Shown here: in pieces, positions 59,800 to 64,000 of the stretch
Layout of the letters: every line of letters begins with the position of its first letter
Position numbering within the stretch: position 1 is the stretch's first letter
Assembly (NCBI RefSeq): GCF_009765835.1
Contig: NZ_LMUS01000006.1
Span: forward strand, 1,880,438 to 1,944,437
Origin: Granulicella sp. L56
Lineage (GTDB): Bacteria > Acidobacteriota > Terriglobia > Terriglobales > Acidobacteriaceae
Direction of reading: 5' to 3'
DNA: 64,000 nt
Translations under genes and position numbers: made by a program
The notes under the pieces: model-generated
Database searches by the model: none
Seen by the model: only the letters and a program-made list of their open reading frames with translations
What the model was told of the DNA's origin: nothing

Positions 59800-60399
59800 T
59801 CAGCGGTTGTCCTGCTCGCTTGTCTTCGTCCCTGCAGTAGGGACGATCCAGATCACAGTAACCAGCGCGATATCGGCCAGCGCCAGTGAAGGATGGTAGT
59901 AGGCCAGCGGCATCGCCAACCCATAGAAACCAAGGCTAAGCAGATGTTTGCGTTGAATGGCAGCGTCCAGCGGGTGAAAGGTGCCAGCCACGCGCATTCT
60001 GCGCTCGATGGCCAGCCGCAGCAGCAGAAAGCTGAACCCGGTCACCACCATCGACGCGGCATACAGCGCAATCGAAAACGAGTCGCTCTCCTTCTCCAGC
60101 ACATACGACGTAAAGAACGGCAGCAGCGACAGGCAGAACAGGAAGCCGAGATTGGCGTAGAGCACGCGCTGGTCCGCCTGCTCGATGCGCTGCACAAGAT
60201 GGTGATGATTGATCCAGTAGATCGCCGTAAAGCTGAATGAGATGAAGTAGACCACCAGCGTCGGCACGACAGAGAGCAGACCGGCAACGCCGCGCTGCGC
60301 CGGAACCTTCAGCTCCAGCACCATGATGGTGATGATGACCGCGATGACGCCATCGGAGAAGGCTTCGAGCCGAGATGTGGAAGAGAGTTGATCGTCCAT
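59800..60399 (-). CDS. TMEM175 family potassium channel
   Basis: An inner-membrane protein with six segments. The family pore signature is in the first one: RLEAFSDGVIAVIITIMVLEL, with the RxxxFSD motif. Bacterial members have one six-segment unit and form tetramers. It has 199 residues. HHH in YWINHHHLVQR is also typical. Potassium conductance is known for the family; no regulator is adjacent. Confidence 0.92.
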   Translation of the reverse strand: MDDQLSSTSRLEAFSDGVIAVIITIMVLELKVPAQRGVAGLLSVVPTLVVYFISFSFTAIYWINHHHLVQRIEQADQRVLYANLGFLFCLSLLPFFTSYVLEKESDSFSIALYAASMVVTGFSFLLLRLAIERRMRVAGTFHPLDAAIQRKHLLSLGFYGLAMPLAYYHPSLALADIALVTVIWIVPTAGTKTSEQDNR

Positions 60400-60797
60400 A
60401 GCCGATGCAGCCTTTTATCCGCTCCCTAAAATCTCTGTCAAGCCCTCATAAATCGAAAGCATTCCGTAAATATAACTATATAAACAGGTTGCAGAAGAAA
60501 ATAAATCCAGCAAACCTGCAAATTAGTTTCCCGCGATTCATTACAATTAAGGCATAAGAACAGCAGAAGAAAGAGTTCTAAAGAGCGGGGCAGGTAACGC
60601 CTGCCTAACTCGTTTCAATGCAATATTTTAGTTGTAACTTATTTGGATGCAATATTTTGCGCGGATATATCTGCTTATACTATTGCAACCATTGAGCTTA
60701 TGGGCAAGGTACCCCCGGGGGGTGCCCCCTCTCAAAAACAGTCCTGCGGAGTCGTAAAATAGTCAGGATTGTCGAAAACAAAGGATGACACGGGCAG
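60400..60797. promoter_or_regulatory. AT-rich intergenic region with direct repeats and GC palindrome
   Basis: About 400 bases without a gene. ATGCAATATTTT occurs twice, at 60618-60629 and 60647-60658, 29 bases apart. A palindromic GC block GGTACCCCCGGGGGGTGCC is at 60708-60726, before the gene at 60798. TATACT (60676-60681) could be a -10 box, but no -35 at normal spacing is seen. The repeats may be binding sites for a regulator of the downstream gene. Confidence 0.35.
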
Positions 60798-61730
60798 ATG
60801 AGTATTGAAGCACAGACAGTATTGGCAGGACAGGTAGTTGCGGCGGCGCAGGCTGCCGGTCTGGTGGTAGTGTCGAGCGCCGAGGGCAAGGACTTCACCG
60901 GCGGTTCCACGACACGGTTTACGCTCGGCCTCGCCTCCGACAAATCGAAGACGCAGGTCCTCGAGCTAAGCTCTGCGTTCGACTTCAGCGGAACGGAATT
61001 GGCAGGCGTCGTAAAGGAATATCTCGCGGAGACGGCGAAGCGTCTCAAGAGCGCGCGCCCGGACTGTTATCTCACCCTTGGCGGTCTGCCGTTGAGCTTC
61101 AGCAAGTTTGCGTGGCCCTTCCACGAGTCAACCTCCGGTGCGGACACCTCGCTGGTGCACGGCGAGATCTGGCTGGAAGATGGAAACGAGCACCTACTGC
61201 ACTCCAAGGTCGCCGCCTCCATGACCGTCACCTTCCGCGAGGTCGTCGCCGCCCCCGAGCAGCCCTTCGCCGAGAGTTTCATCTACAACGCCGTGCGCAA
61301 GACCATGGACCAGGGCCAGTTGGAGCTGGTCAAGAGCGGCAACCGCCAGCCGGTGCCGGTCACGACGCGCTACTACAACGCCAGGCGCAAGCAGTTCATC
61401 TTCAACGACACCACGGAGACACAGCAGAAGGATTTTCTTGCCGCCAAGGCCTACTGGATCTCGGGCGTGCTCGGCGGCGGAGCGCCGGTGTGGCTCATCG
61501 ATCCGCGGGATGCGCAGTATCTGGATACGACATTGGACGAGTTGAAGAAGGTAGCGAAGGCGCTGGCCACGGAAGGGTTCATCCAGTTGGCGGCGGATGG
61601 CGAATACGCCACGCCCACCGCGACCCTGATGGCCCGCCATGAACAGTATGCCAGGGAACAGGCGGACGCAATCGCCTTCACCAAGCCAACTTTTAACGAA
61701 GACATGCGCGGCGGCCACACCAATATGTAA
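60798..61730 (+). CDS. Conserved hypothetical protein, function unknown
   Basis: A 310-residue cytoplasmic protein with no signal peptide or membrane helix. The first 100 residues are alpha/beta, opening TVLAGQVVAAAQAAGLVVVS, and the middle is rich in strands (SKVAASMTVTFREVV). A block around YYNARRKQFIFNDTTETQQKDF and ISGVLGGGAPVWLIDPRDAQY looks conserved. I do not recognise any domain. It stands alone with its own terminator and a large upstream region. The ATG at 60798 fits the codon pattern; the ribosome site is weak. Confidence 0.75.
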   Translation: MSIEAQTVLAGQVVAAAQAAGLVVVSSAEGKDFTGGSTTRFTLGLASDKSKTQVLELSSAFDFSGTELAGVVKEYLAETAKRLKSARPDCYLTLGGLPLSFSKFAWPFHESTSGADTSLVHGEIWLEDGNEHLLHSKVAASMTVTFREVVAAPEQPFAESFIYNAVRKTMDQGQLELVKSGNRQPVPVTTRYYNARRKQFIFNDTTETQQKDFLAAKAYWISGVLGGGAPVWLIDPRDAQYLDTTLDELKKVAKALATEGFIQLAADGEYATPTATLMARHEQYAREQADAIAFTKPTFNEDMRGGHTNM

Positions 61731-61756
61731 CTGTCACAGAACTGCATTGCGCCAAA

Positions 61757-61783
61757 AAGCCCGCATGGCCGCCATGCGGGCTT
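61757..61783 (+). terminator. Terminator after the hypothetical gene
   Basis: AAGCCCGCATGGC (61757-61769) and GCCATGCGGGCTT (61771-61783) pair with a single base between, followed by GCTTATG. As the loop is tiny, the inner pairs will open. Confidence 0.8.
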
Positions 61784-61820
61784 GCTTATGAGAGATTAGC
61801 CGAAGGCGCAGCCCCCGACT

Positions 61821-61877
61821 TACGTCATCTCGACCGAAGCGCAGCGAAGTGGAGAGACCCCTGTATTTCGCTTTTGC
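61821..61877 (+). repeat. Intergenic repeat family A, copy 11
   Basis: Plus-oriented single copy: ACGTCATCTCGACCGAAG, short CGCAGCG part, then GTGGAGAGACCCCTGTATTT and a TCGCTTTTGC tail. It lies between converging genes. Confidence 0.9.
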
Positions 61878-61903
61878 TCTTGTATGGCCGGCAAGTTGAA
61901 CAT

Positions 61904-62326
61904 TCAGGCAGTTGCCTGTGGAGCGACAGAGCTTCCGCAGTGCGGACAGAAGGCCGCATCCGGTTCCGTCGCAATTCCGCAGGCGGCGCAACGCGAAGTA
62001 GCTGCGTTGTGGACCACAGGAATGCTGAGGATGTGGCCGGCAATGTAGGTAGCCTGCGTCGCGTTGTAGTCGCGCACTCGCCCCGGCATCAGGAAGCACT
62101 CGATGAAGCCGAGGATCGCGGTGATGCCTGTCCAGAAGAACAAGAGATAGAGCACCCCAAGTCCATTACGGCGAAGATAGAAGTGATGGAGCCCGAAGCA
62201 TCCGAGGAAGAGCGCAAGCAGAACGCCGACGGCCTCGTCCTTGCGCGCTTGTTCGTACTCTGCATAGAACCACGCGCGTTGCTGCGGGTTCATGTTGGTG
62301 GTGTAGATCGAGTCGGTGATCAGCAT
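61904..62326 (-). CDS. TM2-domain protein with C-terminal zinc ribbon
   Basis: A membrane protein with two helices of the TM2 type: VLLALFLGCFGLHHFYLRRN, then VLYLLFFWTGITAILGFIE. The GxxGxHxFYL motif is diagnostic. The C-terminus has a double CxxC zinc ribbon (CAACG and CPHCG). It has 140 residues from ATG 62326, chosen because GGAGAA lies eight bases before; a longer frame to 62389 has a poor start. Role unknown. Confidence 0.9.
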   Translation of the reverse strand: MLITDSIYTTNMNPQQRAWFYAEYEQARKDEAVGVLLALFLGCFGLHHFYLRRNGLGVLYLLFFWTGITAILGFIECFLMPGRVRDYNATQATYIAGHILSIPVVHNAATSRCAACGIATEPDAAFCPHCGSSVAPQATA

Positions 62327-62418
62327 GGCTGCATTTCTCCAAAACTTAGAGAGAATACGCGCAGATCGCTGTTGCGGTTCCATTGCCATCTTCGCGCGAC
62401 ACTGGAACCGCGTCTAAC

Positions 62419-63618
62419 TTAGCGGCGATTCATCCCCAGCAGGCTGAGGAAGAAGCTGCCGAAGATGGCCTCGATCCCGAGCATGAAGCACGTAGCAGAG
62501 GGAAGCGTAAGCCGAAGCATCGATTGGGGCGAGAGGTCGCCGAATCCGCTGGCATGCCAGATATGCAGGGCATAGCCGAGAATGACAGCGCCTGCCAGCA
62601 GCAGCACGCAGCCCACGATGAGGCCGACTTCAAGATTGATGACCTTGAAGACGCGCTCGAACTTCGGATTCGGCGGCAGAAAACCCTCCTGCGTGCCGAA
62701 GACTTTGGCGCTGACCGCAAAGACAGAGATATGCGCTCCGATGAGCACAAGTCCGAGAGCGTAGGTTAGAGTATCCACGTCGAACGTCCAGCGCCCGATG
62801 GTCTGCGGTCCTGCAAGCAGAAACAACGAGATCACCAGGCCGACGATAAATGTGATGACGCCGGGATAGAAGAAGAGCCAGCGCGGACTGTAGAGCAGAA
62901 GAAAGCGCAGGTGACGCCAACCATCGCGCCAGGTACGAAGGTGCGGCGCGCGGGTGCGTCCATCGGGCGAAAGCGTCGTCGGCACCTCGGCCAGGCGAAG
63001 ATTGGCGAGACTGGATCGAACCACCATCTCGCTGGCGAACTCCATCCCGGTGGTTTGCAGCCCAAGGCCCAGGATTGCATCGCGGCGCAAGGCACGGATG
63101 CCGCAGTGGAAGTCGCGGACGGGAATGCCGAAGAAGAGACGACCGATGAAGCTGAGAACAGGGTTGCCAAGATATTTATGCAGCGGAGGCATCGCTCCCG
63201 GCTTGATCTCGCCGCTGAAGCGATTGCCCATCACAAGGTCGTTGCCTTCTTCGAGCTTCGCGAGAAAGCGTGGCAGGTGGCCGAAGTCGTAACTCGCATC
63301 GGCATCCGCCATAAGCACGTACTTGCCGCGTGCGTTTTCGATGCCAGTCATCAACGCCGCTCCATAGCCGCGCACAGGAACGGCAACGACGCGCGCGCCC
63401 TCATCGACGGCGATCTGCTGCGAGCCGTCGGTGCTGCCGTTGTCGGCAATGAGCACCTCTCCGGCTACGTTGTTATCGCGCAAAGCCGCAACGGCCTGCC
63501 GCACGCAGAACGCAAGGGTCTCCGCTTCGTTGAGGCAGGGCATAAGAATGGTGACGGTGAGGTCGCTCATGTTTTGAATGCTATCAAATGAATTTGTTTG
63601 CATAGTTACTTTCGTCAT
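62419..63618 (-). CDS. Family 2 glycosyltransferase, dolichyl-phosphate-mannose-synthase-like
   Basis: A GT-A fold enzyme that probably loads a sugar on a polyprenyl phosphate. TVTILMPCLNEAETLAFC starts the nucleotide-binding fold. DNGSTDGS and the metal-binding DADASYDF follow, then GNRFSGEIKPGAM and a long C-terminal part with four membrane segments (about 245-399). It has 399 residues. The ATG at 63618 overlaps the TGA of the upstream gene as ATGA, so the two are coupled. Likely cooperates with that gene in making a lipid-linked sugar for export; inferred from context. Confidence 0.9.
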   Translation of the reverse strand: MTKVTMQTNSFDSIQNMSDLTVTILMPCLNEAETLAFCVRQAVAALRDNNVAGEVLIADNGSTDGSQQIAVDEGARVVAVPVRGYGAALMTGIENARGKYVLMADADASYDFGHLPRFLAKLEEGNDLVMGNRFSGEIKPGAMPPLHKYLGNPVLSFIGRLFFGIPVRDFHCGIRALRRDAILGLGLQTTGMEFASEMVVRSSLANLRLAEVPTTLSPDGRTRAPHLRTWRDGWRHLRFLLLYSPRWLFFYPGVITFIVGLVISLFLLAGPQTIGRWTFDVDTLTYALGLVLIGAHISVFAVSAKVFGTQEGFLPPNPKFERVFKVINLEVGLIVGCVLLLAGAVILGYALHIWHASGFGDLSPQSMLRLTLPSATCFMLGIEAIFGSFFLSLLGMNRR

Positions 63619-64000
63619 GGCTGAGTGGCCTGCCCGGAGGTTTCGGACGGCAAATTAAGGGGAAGTTCATAGAGGTGCGAGTCGCCTAGTTCATGCCAGC
63701 CCGCCGACGCCGGGGTCGTTCCGGTCATGAGGCCCGGCTTGAAGTAGCCAACCATTACCTTTGCCCCTTGCTGGCGAACGACATCAATGGCCTGTTCGCG
63801 GTTCGGCATATTGGCAAGCGAAGAGTACAGCGGAGTGTCGATATAGATCTCGGTGAGGATGCGGACGCCCGTCAGTCTCGCCCAATAGTGATCGTAGACG
63901 CAGGCCCGTATTCCGATGCAGGCGATGATGTCTCCGGGACCTACTCCAAGTGCGTTAAGCGCATGGGCTGCCTCGAAGGTGTCGGCGTCATACCATCCTC
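63615..64000 (-). CDS. Probable membrane glycosyltransferase or related protein, C-terminal part
   Basis: The window holds only the last 128 residues; the gene continues beyond 64000. Visible are a soluble domain with DADTFEAAHALNALGVGPGD, YDHYWARLTGVRILTEIYID and a REQAIDVVRQQGAKVMVGYF strand. There is no membrane segment in the visible part. It could be the periplasmic end of a GT39/ArnT-like transferase, which often pairs with such GT2 enzymes, but this cannot be shown here. It overlaps the GT2 gene by four bases (ATGA). Confidence 0.6.
   Translation of the reverse strand, partial: GWYDADTFEAAHALNALGVGPGDIIACIGIRACVYDHYWARLTGVRILTEIYIDTPLYSSLANMPNREQAIDVVRQQGAKVMVGYFKPGLMTGTTPASAGWHELGDSHLYELPLNLPSETSGQATQP

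Overview
The window looks like chromosomal DNA of a high-GC member of the Acidobacteriota, most likely of the Acidobacteriaceae (Edaphobacter, Granulicella or Terriglobus type). The evidence is a very large Oar-like TonB receptor with a carboxypeptidase-like N-terminus, a TIGR03435 soil-associated secreted protein, three PEP-CTERM proteins, many secreted enzymes, and short intergenic repeats of kinds seen in that family. The genus is inference. I saw no rRNA, tRNA, CRISPR array, prophage or transposase.

Layout. 1-5.2 kb: a small membrane ORF broken by a TGA, a GNAT acetyltransferase divergent from a LysR regulator, a 5' nucleotidase, a zinc-ribbon coiled-coil protein, and a membrane pseudokinase with a SPOR domain. 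5.2-13.2 kb: an EmrB-type exporter, a secreted double VOC protein, a small Cys protein, prmC, an LprI-domain protein, a GH35 beta-galactosidase and prfA. 13.5-20.3 kb: two PEP-CTERM proteins on either side of an ATP-dependent DNA ligase, an aldo/keto reductase, an NTF2-like protein and an FAD oxidoreductase. 20.5-27.2 kb: a radical SAM protein of the Tes (tetraether synthase) type, an MFS carrier and clpB. 27.4-36.7 kb: the TonB receptor, transaldolase, a lipoprotein-FAH hydrolase pair, an XRE-cupin regulator and a GH27 alpha-galactosidase. 36.7-45.5 kb: a tail-anchored protein, ruvB, a DUF4265 protein, an aldo/keto reductase, then a TIGR03435 gene and an FAD monooxygenase bracketed by a duplicated 3' end of a GDPD gene, and murQ. 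45.6-53.1 kb: bamA, osmC, an esterase, a CDF metal exporter, a DUF3592-like protein and frr. 53.3-64 kb: a CotH-kinase lipoprotein, a third PEP-CTERM protein, an MBL hydrolase, a YVTN propeller, YCII and DUF4440 proteins, a TMEM175 channel, an unknown conserved protein, a TM2 protein and a glycosyltransferase pair cut by the window end.

Working together. Genes for core functions (prfA, prmC, frr, ruvB, bamA, clpB, tal) are scattered as single units separated by hairpins. The rest fits life on plant polysaccharide: beta- and alpha-galactosidases, the large receptor, a sugar-type regulator, MurQ wall recycling and secreted hydrolases. The best leads are the Tes-like radical SAM gene with direct repeats over its putative promoter, a repeat inserted in frame in clpB, a GDPD whose barrel looks circularly permuted with a decayed copy of its 3' end 2.9 kb away, the pseudokinase-SPOR protein, and a repeat family with ten clear copies, eight of them in head-to-head pairs.
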